Assembly (NCBI RefSeq): GCF_037042905.1
Contig: NC_087254.1
Coordinates: 23,599,103 to 23,663,102 of the forward strand
From: Lytechinus pictus
Taxonomy: Eukaryota; Echinodermata; Echinoidea; Temnopleuroida; Toxopneustidae
Direction: 5' to 3'
Length of the DNA: 64,000 bases
Shown: piece after piece, positions 50,801 through 60,808 of the stretch
How positions within the stretch are numbered: position 1 is the stretch's first letter
Layout of the letters: every line of letters starts with the position of its first letter
The notes under the pieces: generated by a model
Databases searched by the model: none
The model's input: only the letters and a program-made list of their open reading frames with translations
What the model was told of the DNA's origin: nothing
Made by a program: the position numbers and the translations under genes

Positions 50801-53436
50801 AACTCAACCCATGTTACTCAAAATACTACAATAATGAATGATTCATCAAATCCATTGCATAACATCTTTGAATTCAAGATTCCCTCAGACATTCACCTCA
50901 ACGTAGTCGTACCCAAGAGTACGGTAACTGTTGTCACTACAATTTTTTGTACCTATATGTATAATGATAAAGTTTAATGCTGAGACTTTTGTAACCATGA
51001 ATATCAGCATTCAACCTTTGACGTCTTGCCAGTCTACATGGTCTATATCATGTTTATTTTCTATAGTTCAAATTTCAACACACTTGCAATCTGAACTCCT
51101 GCACATTCTTGACTCTGTCATTTTCTCCTATCCTCTCTCTCCCTCTCTCTCTCTCTATCCTTTCATCTATTTCCTTTTTCTCTTGCTTTCTTCACAGTGC
51201 CCACTTTCTGTCTCTATTCCTATGTCCCTTTGACTTTCATCTCTTCTCACCTGCATGGTCTCTATCATCCCCTCTCTTCAGTTATAACTTTCAGCTTTAT
51301 TTCTTTTCACCCGTTTTTCCTATGTCAATTATATGTCAATCCTGGAATTTTCTGTCCAGTCTATACTGGTTACAAAGGGAATCGTATTAAATGTTAAGCT
51401 TTTCTGGATGTAAGAGAAAAAGCTGCTCTGTACAGTCATTGTAAAAAAATTGCAATAGTAGTCATAAAAATGTGGAAAATTGTGATGCAATACAGGGAAA
51501 ATAATTTCCTGTTACAGGTGCGAGTGTGTGTGTATATGGCTAGATACTGGTAGTTGTGAACTTTAAATAGGTAGTTTTTGCATTTACTATTAAATCACAA
51601 TGGGGAGCTGAGAGGCTTTTGTAGAAAGTTTTCTCTCATAATATGTTACATTGCCTGGGCCAATACTATGTATAAGGCACATATTCTACTTCATAAACAA
51701 TATTTTCTTTGTGATATATGTTTTTATTTGGGAAGAAAATGTTTCATAGATTTCTCAAACAATTTTTCAAAAGAATATTTCCCAATTTGCTAAGCTCTGT
51801 CTCATTCCATTTGTGACATCATTTGCCAATCTAAATCAGTATCACTAACATTTTTACAGCAAACAATGTTATGTAAATTCCCACAGCTCATGAGGTACAT
51901 GCTCAGAATAGAATCTTTTCATTTGCTGCTGCAGTAAGTCTGACATTAGCCTATTAACAGGTGGATTGCCAGATAATGATGTCGTAAAGGGAATGGGATC
52001 TGATCTCTGTTTTAGGGGTGGAGATTTAGCAAGTTTTATTTAAAATTCTACAAATTATATTTTGATTCTTAAATCGTAACACGAGTGTATTTAGCACTAT
52101 ATAGACCAATAGGGGTCAACTTGGAATTGGATGGCACAAGACCTTTAATAATTATACAAACTTGTTGAAATATTAGATTCAATATACCCTATCAGCAACA
52201 ATTAAACAATAAAAAACAAATTAGATTTATTGACATTCAAAGTTTTGTTTTATCACTTGCTCAAGCTGCTCATTACTCACCTAAATGAAGGACCCCAAAT
52301 ACAAGTTGGACTATTCCACAGAAGAATGCCAACAGTATGGCATAGGTTGGATCGTTCAATCCATCGTCTCCTGGTAGGGGTGTTCCATACTGAGCCACAA
52401 GGAGGGACATGATGGCTGTGGGACCAACAGAGATATCTTTGGACATGCCAAAGAGAGCATACATAAAACCACCCATGATGGCTGCATAGAGTCCATACTG
52501 TGGAATTAAATCAGAAAAAACAATGGTCTTCGGAAATGGATGACTAAAAACATTTCATCAGGGGTGTGTTTCATGACAAAGTCAGCTCTGACTAAACTGT
52601 CAACTCTGACAATTTCAGTGAAATGTATGGTTACTGCCAGAGAATGATAACTTGTCACTGTTGACAAGCTTCATAAATTGATGGTCATCTTTTAACTATA
52701 CAGTATGTACAGCTGAAAATGTAATTAATGTACAAGGAATCAACATCAAATCAAACGCTTCTTTGCATAAATCTAAAAAAAAAATGATGTAGTCATGAAG
52801 ATAGATAGGGTTTTCACGAATAATGTATTCTTACAGTACTCGATCTTTCAACAGGAACCCATTATTGCAAGCTCTGATATCTTATCATAGGCCCATTGAA
52901 TATTATAATTTTGGGAAAATCTACAGGCAAGGATCCAGGGCAACACAGGGGGCACACAATTTGGTCCTTCCTTTGGCAGTGATCTCTTTTTTTATTTTTC
53001 CAATTCAAATTGAAATTTCCCAACAAAATCAAACAACTTTCTCTGTTTTTAAGTGAACAATTCTAATCATGTTCAAACTGCGAACTGATTCTTTAGCTTT
53101 CCGCAAGTGGATGATGGCACTCTAATGCACATTTGGATGGCAATTTGAATCGTAATCTAATTTGTTAAATACGTTTTGTTTAATAGTAAACAGGCCTAAA
53201 TAGTATACCTCTGACGGAAGTTTTGCAATGCCAGCATACGCAAGTCCTTGAGGTAGCACAGTTAGACCCACTGTCAATCCAGCAATCACATCATTGACTC
53301 CTTTGTATGGACGGTAACGTGGCAACCACATAGAAATGGGGAAGCGCTCCTTCCATTTTTCTACGGAGCAGTAGTCCTTGACCTTGGCTTTCAATCTCCT
53401 TGCCACCTCCTTTCTCTGACGATTTGACGAGCTCAT
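32789..53436 (-). CDS. SLC26A11: SLC26 family anion transporter, SLC26A11-like, 15 coding exons, 687 aa
   Basis: Coding exons in order: 53436-53209, 52497-52281, 50177-50012, 47123-47069, 46817-46718, 46009-45858, 43007-42935, 41437-41387, 40573-40513, 39125-38929, 38506-38376, 36612-36436, 35537-35472, 33787-33565, 32955-32789. All introns are GT-AG, phases are continuous, and the sum is 2064 nt. The protein has a short basic cytosolic head, then GLTVGLTVLPQGLAYAGIA near 53-71. The SLC26 signature YGLYAA (77-82) and SKDISVGPTA (95-104) follow, then GFTSASAITI, ARNAVIVI, GLPPLAVP, NQELIAIG, SGYPITGSFSR and IPKASLAAVII, all matching SLC26A11 in position and wording. A cytosolic STAS domain covers about residues 486-585. 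The last ~100 residues are an acidic, Gln/Asp-rich tail ending VSEL, longer than in the ~606-residue human protein. Family members move chloride, sulfate or bicarbonate across membranes; the exact substrate here is not determinable. ATG at 53436 has a good context (CACC before it). Confidence 0.95.
33836..34123. mobile_element. MITE of the GAAGTCAGGTTTAA family, copy 2 (SLC26 intron)
   Basis: TATTCTGAAGTCAGGTTTAA at the left mirrors TTAAACACGACTTCAGAATA at the right. It is 288 bp, non-coding, and starts ~50 bp upstream (gene sense) of coding exon 14. Confidence 0.75.
34141..34336 (-). mobile_element. MITE of the GGCAATTCCATAAAATA family, diverged copy
   Basis: The right end ATTTTATGGAATTGCC and inner CCGACCCCCACTTTTTC match the clean copy at 47481-47677 in opposite orientation. 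The left end has decayed. Confidence 0.65.
36641..36960. mobile_element. Distant MITE related to the TTCTGA...TTTAA group
   Basis: GGTATTCTGATAATAAAACC and GGGTTTAA near the left mirror GGTTTAACTAAACC and GGTTATCAGAC at the right. Divergence is high, so boundaries are approximate. It lies in the intron between exons 11 and 12. Confidence 0.45.
39391..40350. repeat. 122-bp minisatellite in an SLC26 intron
   Basis: The block CCCACCGCTGCCACCCT recurs at about 39391, 39505, 39627, 39745, 39867, 39989, 40111 and 40232, mostly exactly 122 bp apart. Units share CTGATCTATTAATTCTG and ATGTTTTGTGTTAACA. The inner five units are nearly identical and the outer ones are diverged, as expected from unequal exchange. 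It lies between coding exons 9 and 10. Confidence 0.92.
41910..42190 (-). repeat. 3' part of a dispersed element with ATT tail
   Basis: On the minus strand, AGCGCTATATAAATCCAATT leads into an ATT run, a common SINE/LINE tail in this window (compare 56985-57070). Next to it, a ~62-bp block containing GAGAGGTTTTGAAGAGATGG is duplicated in tandem at about 42045 and 42106. Confidence 0.6.
43008..45857. other. Large SLC26 intron (exons 6 to 7)
   Basis: No gene or transposon with clear ends was recognised. There is a short TG run near 44880 and AT-rich unique-looking sequence. Confidence 0.4.
46105..46568. repeat. Long polypyrimidine tract in an SLC26 intron
   Basis: From 46330 to 46568 the + strand is all C and T except for one A at 46399; the flanking 225 bp are also strongly pyrimidine-rich. 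Repeated CCCTTCCCTCTCCCT-type blocks show partial mirror symmetry. The transcript of the SLC26 gene is therefore polypurine here. It lies between coding exons 5 and 6. Confidence 0.92.
47279..47480. repeat. ACT triplet repeat, part 1
   Basis: Long runs of ACT with interspersed CCT, including a ~75-bp segment with AATGTAGCTGCT that is duplicated. ORFs with poly-Thr, poly-Ser or poly-Val here are translations of the repeat. It is ~160 bp upstream (gene sense) of coding exon 4. Confidence 0.9.
47481..47677 (+). mobile_element. MITE inserted in the ACT repeat
   Basis: GGCAATTCCATAAAATA (47481-47497) and its perfect inverse (47661-47677) bound 197 bp, with an inner GTACGTCCGAC / GTTGGACGTAC pair. 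ACT-type repeat lies directly on both sides, so it inserted into the microsatellite. Confidence 0.85.
47678..48032. repeat. ACT/CTG triplet repeat, part 2
   Basis: CTG runs flank a long ACT run, with CTGCTGCTGATGCTGCTACT present twice (about 47690 and 47858). Apparent ORFs are repeat translations, not genes. Confidence 0.9.
48033..50011. other. Intron between SLC26 exons 3 and 4
   Basis: Apart from the triplet repeats to its left, nothing recognisable is present. There is a C-run near 49066-49076. Confidence 0.4.
50178..52280. other. Intron between SLC26 exons 2 and 3
   Basis: A CT-rich tract at about 51127-51200 and otherwise unique-looking AT-rich sequence. No gene is recognised. Confidence 0.4.
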
Positions 53437-55845
53437 GGTGACGGCCCGGGGTGACGGTGGATGTTTGTGTGGAGGGATTAATGCACGTTCTTACTGTTTA
53501 CAAGAAGTCATCTAATGGAATTAAGAAATTAAGAACTTACTTTAAAATTGAAATGAATTTGAAGGACGATGTACAGGACGATGTAGTAAAACATTAAAAA
53601 GGCAAAATATCATATCAAAATGATAATAATGTAAAAACAAATTATCACAAAAGTACTTGCAACAAAGCCAGACTGGAAAAAAAAGTTATGTTCTACATGT
53701 ATGAGAATGGAAAGAATAAAAACATATTCCTTCATAAATGCTGTCACCTAAAAAAATCAATGAAAAAAAATGAAATCATTACGAAAATTATGACAAGCTT
53801 CTAATAGATTGACAACAAAACTTCTGAAATGGCATTATTATTTATTTTTGACATCATTTTAGTACTAACCAATCTTCTGACTTAGAGTAGAATCATAGAC
53901 ACAGATTTTTTTTCATATTCCAATTATAACAATACTTTCACCTGAAACTGATAGCCATCATACAAGTAGGCCCTATTAACACACACTTGCCTTGCAACAT
54001 AATCTATACAGATTAATAAATATTTGACAATTAATAATATAAATGAAAGTCAAATTTGTCAGATAAATGATCATTAAATGATTTACTTACATGAAACACA
54101 AACTTTAATGCGACAGAATGATCTTCTTTTTAAGTCTTCATGTACTTTGCAAGATATATTACACATCCATACATTTGTAAGCTTACCCCTAAACACATGC
54201 TTACAATGTAAAAGTTGTACTAATTAAATACGATTCTATATGGGTTCTCAATGTCCAACCATGTACTACAAGTATCCATATAAAATAACCTGGTACCAGC
54301 CTCTCTCTATGGATATTAATCCTTGGGCTACCACACCCTGCATATCCCTGTGTTCAGCCTATTCAAAGAGGAGAATCCAGTAGTCAGAGAGTTAAATGGA
54401 AATGCCTTGAGAAGACATGCAGGTAGCAAATCGGAGTACATTTCCTGCACAAATATAATCTATATATAAAAAATAATATCACTGGAGGCTATTTACAAAC
54501 TTATTGTGTGTGTGTGTGCAGGCATGCTTTAACTACTTAAAGTCTAGCCTTATGAACTTTTCTATATTTTTCAATTGAAAGTTGAGCAGAATTTAATAGG
54601 AGAAATTTACAGAAGGGGTAAAGGAAATTATCAATTAATTTTCATCAGAGGTAAAGGTGCCTTACAAAATATTTCACTTAAAATGAATTTCTCCGAGAGT
54701 TCCTTTTGCGACAGCCATCCTACCCCTAACCCCATAGTATACATTTTTTTTCACTTTGGGTGGCTGTCGCAAAAGGAACTCTTCCCGATTTCTCTTTCAC
54801 AAAACCATATCACTCTAGCACATGGGTATTCAGCTTCTAACAGATACTTGTATGCCTGCATGTATGCATTCACTTTTCTCTATAGTTCATTTCCCTTTAA
54901 AAAAAAATTCATTTTACATTTCTGAGTTGTCACAAAAATTAATTTCACTTAATTTTTGTGACAAAAACATCAGCTGAACATCATTCTAAATGTGAAATTG
55001 AAGAAAATGTTTACTGCTGAAAGTAAATCTGTAAAATAAGTTTATACAAGGGAAAAGTACTTTTCTGTGAAAAGGCAAAATGAATTTGGTATATAGTGAA
55101 ACCAAATTTTTAGAAAAGTGAAATATGTTTTCAAAGTGAGATTCAGAGGGAAATTTTTTTTCCCCATCAAAACTAAAGGAATTTCAGTGGAAAGTAGTCT
55201 AACATTAATTGAAATGAATTGTAAATTCGTAGTGAAACAACAAATTCAAGAATGAATACCGGTACTTTTCAGATAATAATTTTTTGCAGAAAAAAAATGA
55301 AGCTAGGAAGGCCTGAACGTATATGAGACTATTGTTTTATGACATGAGAAATCTTTTAAAATCAAGATTGTATTGGGCCTATTGGCCTCTACTAGTATTT
55401 CGATTCTGTTCAAATTAATATTATATCTTGCAGCAACTGCACTGGTAATTTTGTTTTTAAAAATGAATAAATAAAAGTTTTGTGGAAGAGCAAGTCCACT
55501 CATGATCTCATGAGAATAAAAATCAACAAGGTATTCATGGCATAATAATACACTTATCAAACTATATATTTCAAAGATGCTAATGAAATCCATCGCTATA
55601 TTCATCCATCAGTGAGGCCTACGTTACCCATCCCAGCACCTACAACTTCCAGTACCAGCAAGCTCTACCAGTACCGAATGCGCAGGGTAACACCCCTACC
55701 CTGCCCGTGCGATAGTGCACCGGACCGGCTTCGATAGGGGAAACCCCATAATTCACCCCGATCGCCTCGTTAAATCTCTGGCCGTGCTATGTCTTGGATT
55801 CCCTGGTAAAAATATGGTACAAATTTTGATACAGAAATTACTTAC
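53437..55845. other. Probable 5' UTR intron and leader of the SLC26 gene
   Basis: A minus-strand acceptor-like sequence ends at about 53494 (CTTGTAAACAG), 57 bp upstream of the ATG. No other gene is seen. A notable 22-bp perfect inverted repeat lies at 54696-54782. Confidence 0.35.
54696..54782. repeat. Perfect 22-bp inverted repeat (hairpin)
   Basis: Positions 54696-54717 (AGAGTTCCTTTTGCGACAGC plus two bases) are the exact reverse complement of 54761-54782, with a 43-nt loop. The pairing stops abruptly at both ends of the arms. It could be a tiny MITE, an RNA hairpin or a cruciform. Confidence 0.8.
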
Positions 55846-55930
55846 CCCTGAGGCTAAGTCTATGGTGTGATGTGGGATCTTAAAGTGAGATCCGCGTCGA
55901 TCTTTCCACAAAACGAAAAACCACCGGTAA
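55846..55930 (-). other. Candidate 5' noncoding exon of the SLC26 gene
   Basis: On the minus strand the sequence CTTAGCCTCAGG is followed by a strong donor GGTAAGTAA at 55845. The surrounding 250 bp is more GC-rich and has more CpG than the neighbourhood, as expected near a promoter. The start is unknown and the exon is inferred. Confidence 0.35.
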
Positions 55931-56984
55931 TTTCACTTGCTCACTCCAGAACGGGTTAAACGCGAAGACGGGGCTGATCAATCGCGCAATTATCGATTGA
56001 TAAATGTGTTGATAAAGCGAAGTGGGCGGAACTTTTCCTGCGGAGCGACGATTGGTAGGTGGCGCCAAACCAGTATTACCTGCATCATGGCACTGACCTC
56101 GTCCATGCCTGCAAAGGGGTCAGAATCCACTTTGGACCATTCCGAGAAAAATCATGCTTTTTTATTCTCCCATATTGCAATATTCTTATGAGAAACTAAA
56201 TTGTCATGATGTACTACCCTACCATGTAAACATCAAATTGGGTATAAAAGAAATCTACCTATCTTCAATTTATATATATATATTTTTTTTAATAAAAAAA
56301 TTATGAAAAATTGATCTAGCCCGTTTTAACAAATGAGCTGATTGAGCTCTCCAGAAGAGTTTTGTTGCAAAAGGGATTAGATCCACTCCAAGAAAATAAT
56401 TTTTTGAATCTCCCGTATTGCAATATTCTGATGCAAAACTAAATTTTCCTGATACCCTACAATGTGAACATAAATAAAAGAATTCTACCTGTCTTCATAT
56501 TTTTTCTTAAATATTCTTTTCAAAATAAAAAGATCTTTGTGGCTCTAACCTCTTTTGCAACCCAAACTGAAATGGATCTAACCCCTTTTGAAAAAAGTTA
56601 TTTTTTTGCCATTTTTGTTCACTTTTTAATGGGAAATTCAACTTTTATATTTGTCAAATAAACGCTCTCATATCACTCCTATCGTGAATTCGCTGCATTG
56701 GCTCCCGATCAGAAATATTTGCTTTTAATAGCATTCACGGATCAGCACCACAATACAGTCTTTCCTTTATCAATTACTACAGACCAAGTAGGTCTTTGCG
56801 CTCATCCACTTCTCGCTACCTTGTTATTCCAGAAGTTTAAAAAAACGTGGGGGGAGATCATTTGCATATGCGTGCCTCACTTTGTGCCTTCCTGAAGACA
56901 TAAAAAATGCACCTCTGTCGAGACTTTTAAAAATCTTTTGAAAGCTCTTTTAGCTTTTAGCTCTGTATGCGCCTTGAACACATG

Positions 56985-57070
56985 TACAGAGTGGATTTGG
57001 CGCTTTACAAGTCACATTATTATTATTGTTCTTATCATTATTATTGTTATTATATTATTATTAGTATTAT
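56985..57070 (+). repeat. SINE-like 3' end with ATT tail
   Basis: GCGCCTTGAACACATG and GGCGCTTTACAAGTCACATT run into ATTATTATTG repeats, the same tail design as at 41910-42190. It is truncated at its 5' side. Confidence 0.6.
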
Positions 57071-57220
57071 TATTTAAAAGTCTATACATTAAGAAAAAAA
57101 AATCAAATTTGATGAAAAATGAATCTAACTCCATTTGCAACTGAGCTCTTCATATATTTAGGAGGCAATGCTTTTTTTTTTTTTTGGGGGGGAACCGGGA
57201 AATGAACAACGGTCTGATGA

Positions 57221-57421
57221 CAGTGGCGTACCTAGGATTTTCCACAGGGGGGGCAAAACCGTCCGCCAAAAAAATTGACAAGCAAAAAAAAAAAGGTCTT
57301 CAATCTCGTCAGGGGGGCAAAAAGGTCTTTCAAGCTCGTCAGGGGGGCAGGGATACGTCCTTTGCATGGGTTGTGGCTCGTCAGGGGGCAGACTGCCCCC
57401 CCCCCCGTAGGTACGCTAGTG
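57221..57421. mobile_element. hAT-type MITE, second copy of the 15587 family
   Basis: The ends CAGTGGCGTACCTAGG and GTAGGTACGCTAGTG match the element at 15587-15887, with exact 8-bp duplications TCTGATGA (57213-57220 and 57422-57429). It is a shorter, internally deleted copy. Confidence 0.9.
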
Positions 57422-57429
57422 TCTGATGA

Positions 57430-58566
57430 GTTGTGGGTCCAACTTGCCCAAAATGCCAATGCATTCTTTATCTAAAACGCGTTTTTAATTTCCGGATTTC
57501 AGATTGGAATTTATAAAATTTTCAGCTTTTGCTATGCGCTCGCATTATTTCTTCATAGCAAGAAAGCCATATTTTTCATGATTAAAAAAGTGAATAGAAT
57601 GTCCCGATTTAGTCATAAACCTAAAAAAAGCTGGCGCTGCAGATTTGCAACAATCGTTTATCAAATTTTTTTATATCATGTTCTTCATTAAACTGTCAAT
57701 TATTATCAGATCGAAAAAAAAAACAGCGCGCGCTTCGCATCAATTATTATTTTAGATACCCGTCTTGATCATTGATACCCCAAAACTTAAGTGTAGTTAG
57801 CATATCATTAAACTCGCGCTCGCATTATTTGTCTTCATCATAATCGAGTTAAAGTTAACCAGTATAATATAAACATTCCTTAACAAGTGCCTCTTCTTTC
57901 ATCACCAATACAAAAATTACTTTCAGTGTTAATTTTTCAGGTCTGAATGCATAAAATATAAAACATTTGATCTCGCTCACGCATCATTTATTTAAGCGGC
58001 CGATCGGGGAAAATGTATATGATTTTTTTTCTATCCCTGCATGTGGCCCCCGTATTGGCAAAAGCTGGATCAGCCATGGGGATTAACGGAACTGAGAATT
58101 AGAAAGGGGTCACTCTTTATAATTCAACCCCCTCATACAAAATTCTGGCTATGGCCCCGTTTCACTATAAGTTTACAATAAATCCACAGACTTTGTGGAT
58201 TTATTTATTGATAAATTACTATAAATTACAATATGCCTAGCTTAAAAGAAAGAAAAACAAAAAGAATATCGGTGTCAAAAATGCATTAAATGATGTTTTA
58301 CTCTATTCATTTATATACTAATTCATTTATTTACTTACTGCCAAACATGTTAGGCTAGTATGGCTACCCTTCTAAATGAAATTAAATATAGAAAATAAAT
58401 ATTTCTTAGTCATATTTTTGTATTATTGCATCAAGAAATCTAAAAACATTTAAGTCTTTTATTTTTGGTTCATATCATAGTTATTTTTCTAATCTGAGAA
58501 TTCCGATAATAATTGGCAGTACTTATATTATCAAGGGATACAAATAAATCATGCAACGACTATTAA
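57430..58566. other. Intergenic sequence with dispersed CGCTCGCATTATTT motifs
   Basis: The phrase GCGCTCGCATTATTT or close variants recurs near 57540, 57735, 57820 and 57970, suggesting an old degenerated repeat. No gene is visible. A tight 12-bp hairpin (AATAAATCCACA and its inverse) is at 58177-58205. Confidence 0.45.
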
Positions 58567-59140
58567 AGGGGAATCCAGCCTTGGCCATAAAATGTTGTGT
58601 TGGGAAGGAGAAAAATAAATTAAACAGAATGGCGAAAGTTTGAAAGAAATCGGACAAGCAATAAGAAAGTTAAAGCTGTTTTTAAATTGAGATCACTAAT
58701 AGTATGTAGATTTCAAATTGGCAACTGGGTAAGTAAATTATGACAAGGGGCAAGGACAACTTTTCCATAGGCCATGTACTTTATTATCAGGTACCAATTC
58801 CCCTGGGGCAGTAATCTAAATATAATCTAGGTAGTTTATTGTTTTATGTCCTCATGAAAGAAAAATATAATTTGAAATAAATCTTTTGGGAAAAATGACA
58901 TTTTAGCCATAATATGTATTGGAGTACATGGAAGAGTAGTCCTTGCCTTACATCACTATGACATCCCATATGCGGCCAATTTGAAGTCTCCATGGGTATA
59001 GTGATTACCAATATTTACAACTTTAAAAAAATCATAACTTTCTTGTTGTTTGTCCATTATTGTTCAAACTTTCACCTATCAACTTATCTGATTTTTCTTT
59101 TTCTTATAAAAATAAGTTTTTATTTGGGTTGGATTCCCCT
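58567..59140. mobile_element. TTAA-flanked MITE, copy B
   Basis: It has the same ends as copy A (AGGGGAATCC / GGATTCCCCT) and is bordered by TTAA (58563-58566 and 59141-59144). It is in reverse orientation to copy A and 574 bp long. Much of the interior aligns by eye with copy A. Confidence 0.85.
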
Positions 59141-59491
59141 TTAAATTGTCTTTGCTTTTTTCCCCAGCATATTAGGCCTTACTCGAAACTTTGTTGTGAT
59201 CTCCATGAATAATGTGATGATGGTCAGGTTTTTTTTTCAATCCCGACATTTGGGCCTAGTATACAGAACTACACCTTTCTTTTATTAAAATCATAATTTT
59301 TCATAATCACGTTCTACTTAATTTTGATCAATAGCAAACAGTGGACCTATTATGCGAGGTCCATTATGCTAAAACCGATTGTCGGAATTAGTCCTTGCAA
59401 TCTCGTGTCCAAAACAGCTGTGATTTTGGATAGTATTCATTCGGATTCGAATTATTTTCAATGAATGAATTTTTCTTATTGTTTGTATTCA

Positions 59492-60808
59492 CCCAGAAGG
59501 AAAAACCAGTTCCACTGGACCAGTTAGACCAGTAGAATTTTAACTGGTAACTCTGGAAATTGGAACATCGGTTTACTGGTCTAACTGGTCATACTGGTCC
59601 AGTTAAAATTTTACTGGTCCAGTTAAAAATTAAACTGGTCTTGAATAACTGGAATTTTATACTGGTGTTGTTTCTGGTGGTTGTTACTGGTCTCACTGGT
59701 CTTCATACTGGTATCCAATTTAAGCTGGTCTTTACTGGTATTTTCTACTGGTCTGACTGGTCCTTGAACTGATCCTCGTACTGGTCTTACTGGATCAATT
59801 TATTACATGCATTTGCTTTGTTATATACCTATATACCATGGTCAGTGAAATGTGATGGAAAAGATGGTTAGTAAATTAATTTTTCTGCTGTTATTTTAAA
59901 TGTGATATATGAAATTACACATTTTCATTGTGAATTAGTTCACACACTTATTTAGAAAGTTTTTAAACAACAATGAGTGCCATTGCAAGGATATTCCATG
60001 CTAAATCCTGATTTTTCTTTTAAAAACAGGAAATATGCAAATGAGGTAAACCACGTGATCAGCATCATCAGAATTACTGGTCTTGACCAGTTCAATTTCA
60101 AACAATGAATTACTTTAGACCAGTTGACTATATCAGAGGAATTTATCTTGCTCTTAATCATAATTAAAGGAAATAATTGTTTTAATGATAATGTTAATAC
60201 TTGATAATTATGATAATATTAATAATAATAATTACAATATCAATAACAATGATAACAGTAATAAGAATGATAACAATTATCATAATAATCATACAAATAA
60301 TAATTATGATAATTATAAGAAGAATGATGATAACAATCGATAACGATAACTTTCTCTGAATTGCAAGATTCATTTTCCATAATTCGTCAAATGATCTGAC
60401 TTGAAATAAAATCATTATTTATTGGACCAGTAACACCAGTTTGATGAAAAACAATTTAACTGGTATTACTACTTTGCTTCAACTAGAATGCAATTGTTTG
60501 AACTGGTCTCCAGTTGATTTTTACTGGTCCAGTTAAAAATCAACTGGTCCAGTAAACATATACTGGAAACCAGTAAAAATCTACTGGAAACCATTTATTG
60601 GACCAGTAACACCAGTTTGATGAAAAACAATTTAACTGGTATTACTAATTGCTTCAACTGGAATGCAATTGTTGGAACTGGTCTCCAGTTGATTTTTACT
60701 GGTCCAGTTAAAAATCAACTGGCCCAGTAAAAATATACTGGAAACCAGTAAAATTCAACTGGAAACCAGTAAAAATTCTTGCTGGTCTTACTGGTTTTTC
60801 CTTCTGGG
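59492..60808. mobile_element. 1.3-kb foldback element packed with ACTGGT motifs
   Basis: CCCAGAAGGAAAAACCAGT at the left and its exact inverse ACTGGTTTTTCCTTCTGGG at the right bound 1317 bp. Both sides are filled with ACTGG/CCAGT motifs, about fifty by hand count, many in the palindrome ACTGGTCCAGT. A central AT-rich stretch (60180-60350) nearly lacks them. A ~177-bp block is duplicated in tandem on the right (about 60418-60594 and 60595-60771). The short ORF at 59560-59772 is repeat translation. No target duplication was clear. Confidence 0.8.

Noticed and set aside
52560..52680. Another copy of the GTTTCAT MITE family
   Set aside because: The left end GGGGTGTGTTTCATGAC is similar, but no matching right end was found.
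55620..55800. Structured RNA gene in the GC-rich stretch upstream of the SLC26 gene
   Set aside because: It resembles no snRNA, 5S rRNA or other RNA I could match; the GC content is better explained by a promoter region.
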